Part shown: piece after piece, positions 20,101 to 30,040 of the stretch | Position numbering within the stretch: position 1 is the first letter of the stretch | Layout of the letters: the number at the start of each line of letters is the position of its first letter | NCBI RefSeq assembly: GCF_963678245.1 | Contig: NZ_OY782770.1 | Location: forward strand, 806,001 to 870,000 | Direction: 5' to 3' | Length of the DNA stretch: 64,000 nt | Source of the DNA: an uncultured Sunxiuqinia sp. | Lineage (GTDB): Bacteria > Bacteroidota > Bacteroidia > Bacteroidales > Prolixibacteraceae | Notes under the pieces: model-generated | Database searches by the model: none | Told to the model about the DNA's origin: nothing | The model's input: the letters and a program-made list of their open reading frames with translations, nothing else | Made by a program: the position numbers and the translations under genes

Positions 20101-21591
20101 TGAGATCGAAATATCCTCAAGCATATCATTCAACACAAAAAGTTGATTGAAATTTTGATCATAAACAACAATATCACCTCGTTTATCTCCTGTCCAAATC
20201 CAATTTCTGCTATCTTCAAAAATAGCTCGCACCTCATTCGAAAAATCCTTTTTCGTAGAATTGTCCAGTTGTAAAGAATGAAAATTGGTTTTCCGTAGAT
20301 TTGCCTTATTGGCTCCCCTTTTATAGGTTCCTATCCATATATTGCCAGACTGATCGCCAGCCAAAGACAACACAAGGTTTGAGGACAAACTCTCCGGGTT
20401 TTCGTCATCGTGCAGGTACTGTTCAAAGGTTTCTGTGTCCCGGTTAAACCTTGAAACACCACCACCATATATACCAACCCACAAATTACCATTGACATCT
20501 TCGTAGAAGAGTTGCTTTTCACCTTCTAATATCGACTGTCTAAGTTCGGGCCTTAGCGGGTATTGCGTAAATCGTTTTTCACGAACCTGAAAACGTGTTA
20601 CCCCCCTCCTACTGGTAACCAACCAAAAATCGCCATTCACATCCTGATAACACGACGAAATATACTCTGTTACAAGTCTGCTATTTCTATTTGTATAGTG
20701 AAAAAGTTCTCCCGTGGTCTTATTGATTAAAACCAGCCCTTTTAAAGAACCAATGCACAAGTAGCCAAATTTGCTCTCTTCTATAAATGTAATATCTGAT
20801 CTCCGGGTTCCCCGAAGTGGAGTTTTCCATACTTGCTCTTGATGATTTTCATTTATTTTAAAAAGTTCGCCACTGGCACATCCCACCCAAATACTTTCAT
20901 CAGACTCATACATGGCCGTAATCGATCGCGATGGCTCGCTCAAAAAATATCTAAAATCTGAGGAAGTATCTTGTTCCGATCGATCATCTGACAAATAACA
21001 AAGTCCGGCAGAAGTCCCAAACCAAACGCCTCCATTACGCCCCTTTCTAATGAAATTAACATCACTGGATATCAACCCATTATCACTATTAAAAAAATCT
21101 AATTTGAATTCTTCTGAATCAGTTTTCGATATCACTCTGGCACAGCCACCACTGTTAAAGCTGAACCAAACAACCCCAGGAGACGATTCATATATTGAAT
21201 GTACTTCCAATGTTTTTAACTGATCGCTAAAAGCTAAGGGGAAATTGACAAATTTTTCAGTTTTCGGATCAAATCGATGGGCATTTTCGTCGTATGTTGA
21301 AACCCAAATATACCCGGCACCATCCTGGAATATATCCCGAACCTTATTGTTGCTTATTGAAGTAGAGTCGTTGGGTGCGTAATTGAATGTTTTAAATTTC
21401 TGCCCGTCATACCTGCTTAGCCCGTTCAATGTGCCAAACCACATAAAGCCTTGCTGATCCTGAAACATCGTACGCACCGAATTATTCGCCAGCCCATCTT
21501 CAATCGATAAGTTCTCAAAACTGAGCTCACTCTGACTAAAAGACCGATCAAATAATAAAAACAGAAAAAATATGCAAACTAAATATTTCAT
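17185..21591 (-). CDS. Hybrid two-component system regulator of the pectin locus
   Basis: The 1468-residue protein combines a whole signalling chain. After a signal peptide come about 14 ligand-binding propeller repeats (WFGTLNGLSRYDGQ, MWVALYHGGVNVI, LWVGTYGGGVNRY), a Y_Y_Y domain (about 810-880), a membrane segment near 900-920, a histidine kinase (SHEFKTPLALILGP, His near 957; GIGLSLCRELVDLLGG), a receiver (DLIICDVMMPEMDG, Asp near 1268) and an AraC-type DNA-binding domain (VSEVAFDVGYSDPEYFSRMF). All catalytic residues are present. Such regulators bind an oligosaccharide in the periplasm and activate the adjacent utilization genes, here the divergent-in-function but co-oriented pectin operon. 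The inducing sugar is inferred to be a rhamnogalacturonan fragment. Confidence 0.95.
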   Translation of the reverse strand: MKYLVCIFFLFLLFDRSFSQSELSFENLSIEDGLANNSVRTMFQDQQGFMWFGTLNGLSRYDGQKFKTFNYAPNDSTSISNNKVRDIFQDGAGYIWVSTYDENAHRFDPKTEKFVNFPLAFSDQLKTLEVHSIYESSPGVVWFSFNSGGCARVISKTDSEEFKLDFFNSDNGLISSDVNFIRKGRNGGVWFGTSAGLCYLSDDRSEQDTSSDFRYFLSEPSRSITAMYESDESIWVGCASGELFKINENHQEQVWKTPLRGTRRSDITFIEESKFGYLCIGSLKGLVLINKTTGELFHYTNRNSRLVTEYISSCYQDVNGDFWLVTSRRGVTRFQVREKRFTQYPLRPELRQSILEGEKQLFYEDVNGNLWVGIYGGGVSRFNRDTETFEQYLHDDENPESLSSNLVLSLAGDQSGNIWIGTYKRGANKANLRKTNFHSLQLDNSTKKDFSNEVRAIFEDSRNWIWTGDKRGDIVVYDQNFNQLFVLNDMLEDISISSGVYAFEEDYKRQIWIATKGSGIYVIRNLPERASSIQPGKLEISRLVSDSDNPASLAYNDVFDLHEDRNRQMWVALYHGGVNVIKNPLLPSQKILSYKHNEDDRFSISDDRVRCFWEDRDGNIWIGTASGLNFLSSEYRQTDDKKYITIERSDAEGGLSHNDIICITEDYKNRLWVGTYGGGVNRYVGTNDRDEFYFETFQQADGLSSNLVLSIVEDGDQTLWIGTDFGLNKYNPKMGSVDNYYIADGLTENSFSEGEALKTSTGKLMFGHISGMIWFSPDSIKKSYRQVPIVLTDFKINGKTNQKKLNRARSFVGNSAQAIHLNYDENFLTFEFAALDYKAPSKIQYKFKLEEYEQNWNNSGNLNTAIYRELEPGDYQFRLQASNSDGLWVNPEMKLAITITPPPWETVWAYLFYTLIITGILFLLRRFTLERIKLKHEVEFEKQIADDKLKFYTSISHEFKTPLALILGPVEDMLANAKLPAEMFSSLKMVKRNTRRLLELIDQLMDFRKIQKGFFKLNKINGDPVDFLSEIYQAFLPFSKKQNIHFSFVHDKKSLRAHLDYKALEKIVFNLLSNAFKHTESGRSIRLELSSNEMNGELTIAVIDEGEGIRETDLPHIFDRFNLGDRSKWKDESSTGIGLSLCRELVDLLGGEIFVESKRGEGSSFKIRFVGVLVLGDDINEVQPTYKEPSYTRQYIDTIKDDESGDDLISKTPKTDKRDQVLIVEDNPDLQKFLVEHLSQNYNVLQAYDGKEGVKLARKENPDLIICDVMMPEMDGLELTRIMKSEFYTSHIPIILLTAKSLEEHKIEGIEIGADDYITKPFNMVYLEKRVQNILKQRKQLKERFGKDTNIKTKELTSSKADQEFMDKVIRLVEENMTNSEFSVDKMLPEFGFGRTVFYKKMKGISGYSPKDFVRIVRMKKAAELLCSGGITVSEVAFDVGYSDPEYFSRMFKKHFGKTPSEYQKQNR

Positions 21592-21686
21592 TCACCTTGT
21601 TTTGCTTCTGCTAAAATAGAAATAAATAAAAAACCAACCGATAGGAATAAGAAAAGATAATTGGTTAAATTCCTTGCAGATTTTTC

Positions 21687-21718
21687 TTGTTGAGAAGTAG
21701 AAAATTTTATTACATTTG
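21687..21718 (+). promoter_or_regulatory. Promoter of tRNA-Cys
   Basis: TTG at 21687-21689 and TACATTTG at 21711-21718 are 21 bases apart, a good match to the Bacteroidota housekeeping promoter. The -7 box ends 17 bases before the tRNA. Confidence 0.6.
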
Positions 21719-21735
21719 CAGTCCAATAACAAAAT

Positions 21736-21806
21736 GGTCTCTTGGCCGAGCGGCTAGGCAGCGGTCTGCAAAACCGCGTACGGCGGTTCGAATCCGCCAG
21801 AGACCT
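21736..21806 (+). tRNA. tRNA-Cys (anticodon GCA)
   Basis: A complete cloverleaf can be drawn by hand. The acceptor arm GGTCTCT pairs perfectly with AGAGACC (21799-21805), followed by the discriminator U typical of tRNA-Cys. The anticodon arm GCGGT/ACCGC frames the loop CTGCAAA with anticodon GCA, and the T arm GGCGG/CCGCC frames TTCGAAT. CCA is not encoded. It stands at the border between the pectin locus and a decayed accessory region, the kind of place where mobile elements insert, but I found no repeat of its 3' end further on. Confidence 0.97.
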
Positions 21807-21819
21807 CTTACAGAAACTA

Positions 21820-21857
21820 ATCCTTCTACTGATCAATTGATTGTAGAAGGATTTTTC
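21820..21857 (+). terminator. Intrinsic terminator of tRNA-Cys
   Basis: A perfect 10-base stem (21820-21829 with 21843-21852) is followed by five T residues, 14 bases after the tRNA end. Confidence 0.85.
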
Positions 21858-22551
21858 TTTGGGGGTAAGAATGAAGTTGTTCAGTGTCCAATTTCGGGTA
21901 CTACAATTACCGCTAAATGCTTAAAAAAGTGAGCGTGCATTTCTTTGCTGAAACACTACGATCAAATTAAACCAAGTACGGTTTTGTTTCCTGTGACTTC
22001 CTAAACCGCCCAATACGAAGCCATACGCCGTGGTGGTGTGAAAGCCTCTCCCTGCTGGTGTTTACTAGTGAAGCAGACTATTCGATTGTACGCTGGCATT
22101 AGTCTTTTTTGTTATGCTTCACATATTTTAACCTAATCCATTTTCAATATATTACCGCCTGAGTAGCATTCTCTGTTTTAGTTTTTCTAAGAATATTCTG
22201 TCTATGATCATTTACTGTATTTACACTAATCTTTAATTTATCAGCAAGGTTGTCACTCCCGTAATACTTTTTTTAAGCAGAAGGACGCTGTTTTTTTAAT
22301 TTTTTATCGATTATTTGCTCCTTATCATTCTTCTCCGATTCCTAATCGTTATTTTTTATTCCCATTGATTCCTTGATGGTTTCTATTAGCAATTCTTATA
22401 TTCCTCAGCATTTATTTTGTTTAAAATAACGAGGCTACTACTGCGATATGGCACGGAAGCTATTGCCCCAAAACCACAAAATCATCCATCATTTACAAAT
22501 GCTATTTGCATTTTTTTGATCTAGTTTAAGTGTTTATATATTAATTAAACG
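21858..22551. other. Degenerate non-coding stretch
   Basis: No intact gene is visible in these 700 bases. The only recognisable piece is the LuxR-type remnant at 22144-22272. A short GC-rich segment at 22017-22060 recalls the ribozyme part of group II introns, but it is too short to call. The rest is AT-rich and interrupted in all frames. Confidence 0.5.
22144..22272 (-). pseudogene. C-terminal remnant of a LuxR-type helix-turn-helix regulator
   Basis: The minus strand encodes NLADKLKISVNTVNDHRQN followed by ILRKTKTENATQAVIY and a TGA stop. This matches the second and third helices of the LuxR/GerE DNA-binding domain (usually EIAEKL.IS..TV..HR.NI..KL). In-frame stops occur just upstream (TAA at 22273-22275), no start codon fits and no effector domain remains. 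It is the tail end of a lost regulator, lying downstream of two sensor-kinase pseudogenes. Confidence 0.7.
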
Positions 22552-23703
22552 CTAAACTGTTTTCGATAAGTAAATCTTTACAATAGCCCCTTTTCTGCAT
22601 TGAAAAATTCAACTTGTCCGTTATGTGCCTCTATTATTAGTTTACACAAGAAAAGAGATAATGCCGGATTTTGATTGATATGATTTTTTGTATCAAAAGG
22701 CTGAATCGAGGCAATTAAATATTTTTCAGGGAATGGCACACCTTCATTTTCAACAGAAACCACAATATTTTCTTTGTTAAGCGTTGTATTAACAATGATT
22801 TGTGAATCGTTATGACCAAATTCTATAGCATTATCAATTATGTAATGAAAACATTTACTCATAAATTTCCGATCAACTAGACTAAGGACTGGACCAATCT
22901 CGTTTGATTGGTTTATCACAATATTTTTTTCTTCAGCTTTCGTATTTAAATTTTCTATCTCATATGATATAATTGAATCAACGTCTGTTTCTATTAGCTT
23001 TAAAGCCTCTTTCCCTTTGGTATTAAATAGTAAAATGTCTAGAGCTTTAATTGAGAATTCCTCCAATCTTCTTGCAGACAAATCTAAAACTTCAATCATT
23101 CTAGCTACATTGGAAGAGAGCTGAAAATCATTTAGTATTGTTAAAGACCCGAGAATACCATTAAAAGGAGTCTTAATCTCAAGACTGATGATATTAAGAA
23201 TCCGGTTTTTGCTGTATCTAGTTGAAGTAATTTACCGTTTGCAATACCTAATTCCTCCGTTCTTTCTTTTACCTTTTTTTCAAGCCAGTTGTTTACCTGC
23301 TTAAGCTTATCTCTGTTTTGTTTTAGTTCCAGTTGAGTACTAACTCGTGCTAGCAATTCTTTTGAATTGAATGGCTTTGTCACATGATCCTGTCCGCCAA
23401 TATCGAATCCTTCTACAATACTTTCTGTATCAACTAACGCGGTCAAAAGATAATCGGAATTTCTTTAAGGTTTTCTATCTTTCGCATGGCCCTACATGCC
23501 TCAAAGCCGTTCATAATTGGCATATTAACATACAGTAAGACAAGGTCGAAATCGTTTAACTCAATAAGGATTTCCATAGCTTGCTTACCATTCATGGCAA
23601 CGCCAACAATGTAATTTCCCAGACGTAGTAAACTTCCTAGTACCTGAATGTTTTTTTGTTGATCATCAACAATCAAAATTTTGTGACTTTTAATATTTTT
23701 CAT
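22552..23703 (-). pseudogene. Receiver-histidine kinase pseudogene with both phospho-sites lost
   Basis: Three overlapping frames make one protein of about 385 residues: receiver (HKILIVDDQQKNIQVLGSLL), coiled-coil linker (KKVKERTEELGIANGKLLQL), kinase dimerisation segment and ATPase domain (YIIDNAIEFGHND). Three single-base losses break it: at about 23445 in a T run, at about 23185, and at about 22590 in a G run, after which the other frame restores the normal end (AIVKIYLSKTV). The receiver Asp has become Tyr (DLVLLYVNMP) and the kinase His has become Leu (IISLEIKTPFNG instead of SHEIRTP). Frame shifts alone might be sequencing errors, but the two substitutions indicate real loss of function. 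It was probably the partner of the adjacent hybrid kinase. Confidence 0.85.
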
Positions 23704-23763
23704 ATTGAAGGTTTAATCAATCCAGCATTAATTTAAAAATTATCTTTTGTAACACCAATTGTT

Positions 23764-26700
23764 TTAAGGCTCTGTCTTCAACCTTTTAATAAATTCAGGA
23801 AACTTTCTAAGAGTCTGCATAAGCCTATTAAAGTCGAAGCTATCGGCAAAAGTTTCGATATCCTTACCGTATTGTTCGAACATTGAAAAACCTGTTTCTT
23901 GAGTAATCATACGGAATTTTTTACCAAATTCTTCAATTTCGTTTATTACCTGATTTTTAAGCGCTTTTTCATATTCGGGCATTAATTCTGATTCCAATAT
24001 TTTAATAAATTCCGGAAGTTTCTTTTTTTGTTTTGTCGAAAATGTAAATGTGATACTATCAACACTATTTGCCAGGGAGCTATTTTCGCTTTCTATCGTA
24101 TTATGTTTAAGATATTTCTTCAACTTGTAGAAAAATTCCTCCATATTCAGAGGTTTAATAAGAAACTCATCAAAATATTTATCAGTAGTATTTATTGATT
24201 TTAATTTTTTAGTTGAGGCTGTAAGCATTATTATTGGTATCGACTTAGTAGTTGCATTTGTTCTAATAATTTCGGATGCTTTGATACCCCCCATAACAGG
24301 CATTCGTAAGTCCATAAGAATTAAATCTGGAATATGTTTTTCTGCAAGTTTAATAGCTTCTTCTCCATTTGCAGCTTGTAATAGCGATAAAGGAGAATAA
24401 TCAAGCATATCAACAATAAGCTTAAGGTTTTCATCATTATCGTCAACAATTAGTACCGTTGCAGGCTCAAACAACACGGTTGATGTATCGAAGGCTTTCT
24501 TTTCAGAATCAATATCAATGTCAATATCTAAAACAGGAATATTAAAAAGGTTAAACCCGAATGTACTACCTTTTCCAACTTCACTTTCCAAACTCATGTT
24601 CCCACCCATTTTTTCCACCAACTTTTTGGTGATCGACAAACCAAGTCCGGTACCTCCAAATTTCTCAACGCTTTGCCCCCGCTGTTGATTAAATGGGGCG
24701 AAAATAAGTTCTTGCTGATCAACAGGAATACCTATGCCCGTATCTTTCACCAGAACAGTTAAATCGACACTTTCTTCAATTTCACTATTTTTCTTATTTT
24801 CGATGCTTATGGAAACAGACCCTTTATCGGTAAATTTAACAGCGTTGCCAATAAGGTTGAACAATATTTGTCTAAAACGAACTTCATCAAGAAGAAGCGT
24901 TTTAGAGAATATTTTTTCGTAATCAATTGAAAGAGTAATTCCTTTTTCTTTTACCTTTAGAATAAACATATTCTCAATTTCTCTTAACAGATCGCAAAGG
25001 TTGACTGGTATTGGAGTAATATCAATTTTACCTGCTTCAATTTTTGAAAGATCCAGAATATCATTTATAATCTTTAACAGATTTTTGCCACTGTTTCGAA
25101 TAGACTCGACCTGCGAAAGTTGTTTCTTATCTTCTACGGATTTAGATAAAAGCTCAGAAAATCCTATAACCGCATTCATTGGTGTCCGAATTTCATGACT
25201 CATATTGGCAAGAAACTCACTTTTGGCACGATTGGCCGAATCCGCTGCTTCTTTAGATTTGATAAGATCTGCTTCAATCGATTTTCGATTCGTAATATCA
25301 AATCTAATCGAGATATATTGGTACGGTTTACCTTTTTTATCAAGAAATGGAACAATGGTAGTATCTAACCAATAAAGACTTCCGTCTTTAGCCTTATTCT
25401 TAATTTCTCCCCTCCATACTTGTCCTTTTGCGATGGTACCCCACAGATTGGCAAAAAAGGCTGAAGAATGAAAACCAGAATTAATAATCTTATGACTGTT
25501 CCCTACCAACTCATCTCTACTGAATTTTGATACCTTACAGAAATTATCATTTGCATAATGAATTATTCCTTGGTCGTTAGTAATAGAAACTAAGCTTGAT
25601 TCGTCGAGAGCCAGTTTGTAATCTGAGATATCTTTAACACTTTTTTGTAATTTCTGTTCTGAGATGGTCAATTCTCTGGTTCGCTCTTTTACCATTTCTT
25701 CAAGATGTTCACGGTGTTTCAGTATTTCTTCTTCCACAAGCTTCCTTTTCGTAATATCATGAAAACCCGCAATTAAAATTTGTTCGTCATCAAGGGTCAT
25801 TAGTTTGAGAGAAACTGAGCACCAGAACAATTCACCATCACTCTTTTTTAACAACATTTCATAATTATCCACATAACCATCTTTGGCAACAATATCTAAT
25901 AAAGAATCTCTTTCTTTTTTACTATGATAGAAATCAAGCGACTTTTGTCCAATAACTTCAGATACAGAAATCTTAAAAAGTTTACCAAGGCTCTTATTCG
26001 CCATTATAACTACCCCATCACTGATTTTAGTCAACACAAAGGGTATGGGAGATGCCTCAATGATAGTGCGTAGTCTTTTTTCACTTTCTTTTAGCAGTTT
26101 TTCTGCGTTTTTCTTTTCGGTTACATCGATATTTGTTCCCAACATACGAAGAGCATTTCCTGAATTGTCGCGAATTACTATGCCAGTAGCATCAATATGA
26201 TGAACGGATTTATCGGGTCGGATTACACGAAATTCTGTAATAAACTCTTTTTCGCCACGCAATGCCATCTGTATTTCTTCACGTCCTCTAACTAAATCAT
26301 CAGGATGAAGTCCTGATTCCCAGGCTTCATACGCTCCAGAAAAGGTTTCTGGTGAAATCCCATACAGACTATACATAACATCGTCCCAAATGAGACTATT
26401 ATTAAACACATCATATTCCCAAATTCCAATATTGGCAGCACTTGTTGCAAGTTGTAATCGTTTACTTATACTCTGGATTTCCATTTCTGCCCTTTTTCGA
26501 TCTGTGATATCGATTACGGTTCCGATTAATGTTTTTGGGTTATTATTACTGTCGTATTCAAGTTTGCCAAGTCCCTTCACCCATCGTTCCTGGTTGTCGT
26601 TATATCGTATTATTTTAAATTCTTTATCAAAGAATATTTTTTCTACTATAGTTTCATTTAAAGAATCTATTATTTGTTCTTTATAATCCGGATGAAGAAG

Positions 26701-27911
26701 AGATTTCCATCCTTCAATGGAATGGGTGTAGTTCTTATCAATTCCCAAAATAACATTAAGTATTTCAGAACTTTTCCAGACACCTGTCTCAATATCGAAT
26801 GAATAAGAACCTAAACTGGCAATCTCCTGTGATTCTTTGAGTAAGCGTTCGCTCTCCTGTAATTCAGAGGTTAATGAAATAGCTATTTTTTGAGCATTAT
26901 ATTTCGTATTAATAAGCGATCTGACAAGAAGCAACAATAAGATACTTATAATAAATCCTCCTACAAGTACACTCCATGCGCTAGCATGATCCATAAAAAG
27001 ATTTCCTTTCTTTTGAATAAATACAAGTGTCCAATGATGACTATTAAAATCAATAGGGAATTCTAATTCAAATCGAATATTATCTGATGATTCTTGCTCT
27101 AAAGCTTCATTCGATTTAAATAGTAATGATTCGGCAGATTGATTTAACCCATCATAGATATTTAAATAGTACTTATTCAAATTCTCTTCTAATTCCCAAT
27201 GGAGCAGAATTCTGGAGATCAGATCAGTCATACGGTATGGACTATACACCCAGCCTATTAGTGCTTTACGTCGTTGTTCAACAGTATTGAGTGCTACCCC
27301 TTTTTGGTAAACCGGAACATACATTAAATTACCAGCCTGAACATCTGTTCCTGATTCCTGAACCAGAAGCACTTTCCCTGAAAGTGATGCCACATCCATA
27401 TCACGTGCACGTTCCATGGCTTCTTTGCGAACTGGCTCGGTCATCATATCATAGCCAAAAGCCCGTTTATTTTGCTCATTAAAGGGTTCAAGGTAAATAA
27501 TAGAGGTGTAAACGTCTCGCTCATTTTCTGGCCAAACTACGTAATCAGAAAAACCATTATTTCTTACTTCTTGGATATGTTCACTTAGCTTATCTTTGGA
27601 ATTCTTAAAGAAAATCCAGTCCCCAAAATGCCAGGCAGATTCAGGTCAATTTTTGATTTTTCAATAAAACGTTTCCAATTCTCCCTGCTCACAGTGTCAG
27701 ATGTACTGAAGAAGGCCGCTCCACTACGAAGCAGCTGGGCATGCGCATGCAATCGTAATTCTATTTTACTTGCAATTTCTTTACATTCAAAACTAAATTC
27801 TATTTTATTTTTTTTATCAATTTCGCTTTTAAAATAAATTGTCGCTATTAGCGTACCGAATAGACTTATTATTAGCATTAACCAAGCTATCCAAATGTTT
27901 CTACTTTTCAT
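23764..27911 (-). pseudogene. CHASE-PAS hybrid sensor kinase, split by one frameshift
   Basis: Two frames, 27585-27911 and 23764-27447, form one hybrid kinase of about 1380 residues. The first encodes a membrane helix and the start of a CHASE sensor domain (SRENWKRFIEKSKIDLNLPG, GTGFSLRIPK); the second continues it. One A is missing in the AAG run near 27593, since shifting there restores DKLSEHIQEVRNNGFSDYV up to the second frame. Next come a membrane segment, four PAS domains (LLHPDYKEQI, GLHPDDLVRGREEI, DFYHSKKERDSL, INSGFHSSAFF), a kinase core (NMSHEIRTPMNAVIG, GTGLGLSITKKLVEKMGG), a receiver (LILMDLRMPVMGG) and a degenerate phosphotransfer-like tail. Catalytic residues are intact, so the shift is recent, or an error in the sequence. 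The truncated 1227-residue part lacks the N-terminal membrane helix. Confidence 0.82.
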
Positions 27912-28643
27912 TGTTATTCTTTCTGGAATAGTATAAATATACTATATTATATCATTTATCAATCATGTTGTTAAAGACTTATGGACTCAAGATTTGTTAA
28001 TTTCGTTTGTGCAAACGTATTGCAATAACATGTTAATATACTTACAAATAGGATTAATAATTCGAATACGTTTTATGTACTTTAATTAATACAATCTTAC
28101 TGCATGCTTCTAGTAATTGAGGTTTTTCTTCTAGTTCTGTTTTATATTATTCTTTCATTTAAACTGAAATATAATAAAACGAAAGGGTGTGAAGACGAAA
28201 AACTGTTATAATACAAACTGATGAATTGGTATGTGTTTAGGAGCCTTCGAATGTGCTATTTTGTGTTTTTTCGGGGGGGAGGGGGGACAGACAGATATTA
28301 ATTACTCGCAGAGTTTAGAATTAAGTTGTACATGAGTATTTCAAATTTGCCCGATAGGGCAAAAAGCGGTAGGGGAAATAAATTCCATCAAGTTTGCAGA
28401 GTTCCCGTAAAAAGTCTAATTGTCGTTACTTAGAAAGACCAATTTTCAATTTACATTATCCATCTTTACCATTGAAAAATTGCTTATTTATCTTGTTGCC
28501 AAAGGCCTTTTGTAAGTTGTCGTTACGGATTTCGAAGCCCGTTCCTGTCCGCGACGACGGAACGATGATGCGAGAGTCGCGGCTGGTAAACCTTCAAATT
28601 CCGCTATGCAAAATGGCACTTTGTTACCAAACGTAATTCCATT
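27912..28643. other. Intergenic region with G-rich tract and structured GC island
   Basis: I see no gene in these 730 bases. They contain a G-rich tract at 28272-28287 (seven G, A, six G) and a compact GC-rich island at 28531-28590 with two interlocking stems, listed separately. The remainder is AT-rich. Confidence 0.5.
28541..28582. repeat. Interlocked stems, pseudoknot-like
   Basis: GTTCC (28541-28545) pairs with GGAAC (28559-28563), and CCGCGAC (28549-28555) pairs with GTCGCGG (28576-28582). The second stem starts inside the loop of the first, the geometry of an H-type pseudoknot. The base composition contrasts with the AT-rich surroundings. It may be a structured RNA element or a piece of a mobile element. 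Confidence 0.4.
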
Positions 28644-29339
28644 TTATTTCAAATTTCTTGCAATCCGAAACCCAAGGTCATCTATTTTATAAGCTGTCGG
28701 ATGACTTCTCCTACGATTTGTTGCTAAACATCCACGTTCTTCATCATTCCAACCGCCGCCCCTAATTACCCGATAAGAACCGTATACAGACTCATCGTAA
28801 ATATCAGAACACCACTCCCAGACATTTCCTAACATGTCAAATAATCCCCAGTCATTTGGCTCTTTAAGTCCAATCTCATGTGTTTCTTCATTTGAGTTAT
28901 CTTTGTACCATGAGATTGCCTCAATTTTTCCATATCTAGGAGCGTTTAATCCTGCTTTACAAGCATACTCCCATTCCGCATCTGTCGGAAGTCTATATCC
29001 AGTTGAAGATTCTTTAATTCTATAATCACTTTTTCGGTTATCAATTAAATAGTAGGGTTCCAATCCTGCATTTGCAGAAAGGGCATTACAAAATCTCACA
29101 CTATCTAACCATGAAACAGTTTCTACAGGACGCCTGCTTCCTTTAAATGTACTTGGATTTTCGTTTGTCACCTCTTGAAATAAATCCTGAGTTACTAAAT
29201 ACTTTGACAAGTAAAACGAATCAATAGTCTCATTCCATTTTTGCTTTGTTCTATCATCTCTCAACGATATTTCTCCGCTTGGAATCTTAACTAATAATTC
29301 TGATAATCGGTCTTTTTTATTTATTTGAGTATTAATCAT
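28644..29339 (-). CDS. Formylglycine-generating-enzyme fold protein (SUMF1/PvdO type)
   Basis: The 231-residue protein shows the family pattern: FYLSKYLVTQDLFQEV, RRPVETVSWLDSVRFCNALS, GYRLPTDAEWEYACKAG, NDWGLFDMLGNVWEWCSDIY, and VIRGGGWNDEERGCLATNRR before LGFRIARN. The true sulfatase-activating enzymes have a paired-cysteine copper site (GGSWLC type); that motif is altered here, so sulfatase activation is unlikely. Many such proteins modify other proteins or serve as accessory lectin-like domains. It has no signal peptide, so it should be cytoplasmic. It stands alone, with non-coding DNA on both sides, in the decayed accessory region, and its target is unknown. Confidence 0.85.
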   Translation of the reverse strand: MINTQINKKDRLSELLVKIPSGEISLRDDRTKQKWNETIDSFYLSKYLVTQDLFQEVTNENPSTFKGSRRPVETVSWLDSVRFCNALSANAGLEPYYLIDNRKSDYRIKESSTGYRLPTDAEWEYACKAGLNAPRYGKIEAISWYKDNSNEETHEIGLKEPNDWGLFDMLGNVWEWCSDIYDESVYGSYRVIRGGGWNDEERGCLATNRRRSHPTAYKIDDLGFRIARNLK

Positions 29340-29425
29340 TTTTTCTTAATCATATCAATTCTGTTTTGTTCGATCTCGCTCCTTATTTCTAGTTTTAAAA
29401 TACGTCTACTGGTTAATAACTAGAA

Positions 29426-29830
29426 TTAAGCGACATTATCACACACCGTATTTGGCGTTTTACATCCTAAAGATAGGTGAAGTCTTTTATTATGGATATA
29501 ATTTAATAGCACTTTTTGTTGCCATTTTTGCATGTTTGGTTGTAAAGAAACACTGGTCGAGATAAAACTCATCTTTTAAAATACCGTTAACTCTTTCAGC
29601 AACTGCGTTTTCTTAGCAATGATATTCTTCGGTCATGCTGATCCCGGTCCCTCTCTTTTTTAGTTCATTTACATACATATGACTGCAATATTGTACGCCC
29701 TGGTCAGAATGGTGTATTAGTCCGGACAAGGATTTGGTTTCGCAGATTGCCTTTTTAAAAGCTCTCAGGCAACCTATCAGCTTGAGCTGGAAGTAAAAAC
29801 AAACTTCCGACATGCTTGCCACGCCGGATT
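29426..29830 (-). pseudogene. IS3-family transposase remnant
   Basis: The minus strand encodes the C-terminal integrase core of an IS3-family transposase: LIHHSDQGVQYCSHMYVNEL, then after an in-frame TAA (29613-29615) ENAVAERVNGILKDEF, and in another frame NKRLHLSLGCKTPNTV before the final stop at 29426. The second Asp and the Glu of the DDE triad are still readable. The N-terminal half, the first frame and the inverted ends are missing or unrecognisable, so the element is long dead. A piece of related reading (KSVEELNKLKHQALMKA) continues to about 29910. Confidence 0.8.
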
Positions 29831-30040
29831 GTTTCGTTTTTTGAAGTCGCTTTCATCAGGGCTTGATGTTTAAGTTTGTTTAGCTCTTCCACACTTTTTA
29901 AAGCATAACGAGGATGGTAAGTTTAATTGCCGATTACGTAAGATTTCATTTTCAAGCTGCTAGGAATTTCATGCGAGCTACAAACGTTGAAATTTGTCAC
30001 AAAACCGGCAATTAAATTTACCACGCTACCAAACGTGATT

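Noticed and set aside
21588-21836. Minus-strand frame of 82 codons across the tRNA-Cys gene
   Set aside because: It runs antisense through the tRNA and ends at the regulator start; the tRNA explains the sequence.
28272-28287. G-quadruplex or slipped-strand element (G7-A-G6)
   Set aside because: Only two runs without proper loops; it is a low-complexity tract, possibly with sequence uncertainty.
28644-29339. Sulfatase-activating formylglycine-generating enzyme
   Set aside because: The paired-cysteine motif near the C-terminus is altered and no sulfatase gene is near; only the fold is supported.
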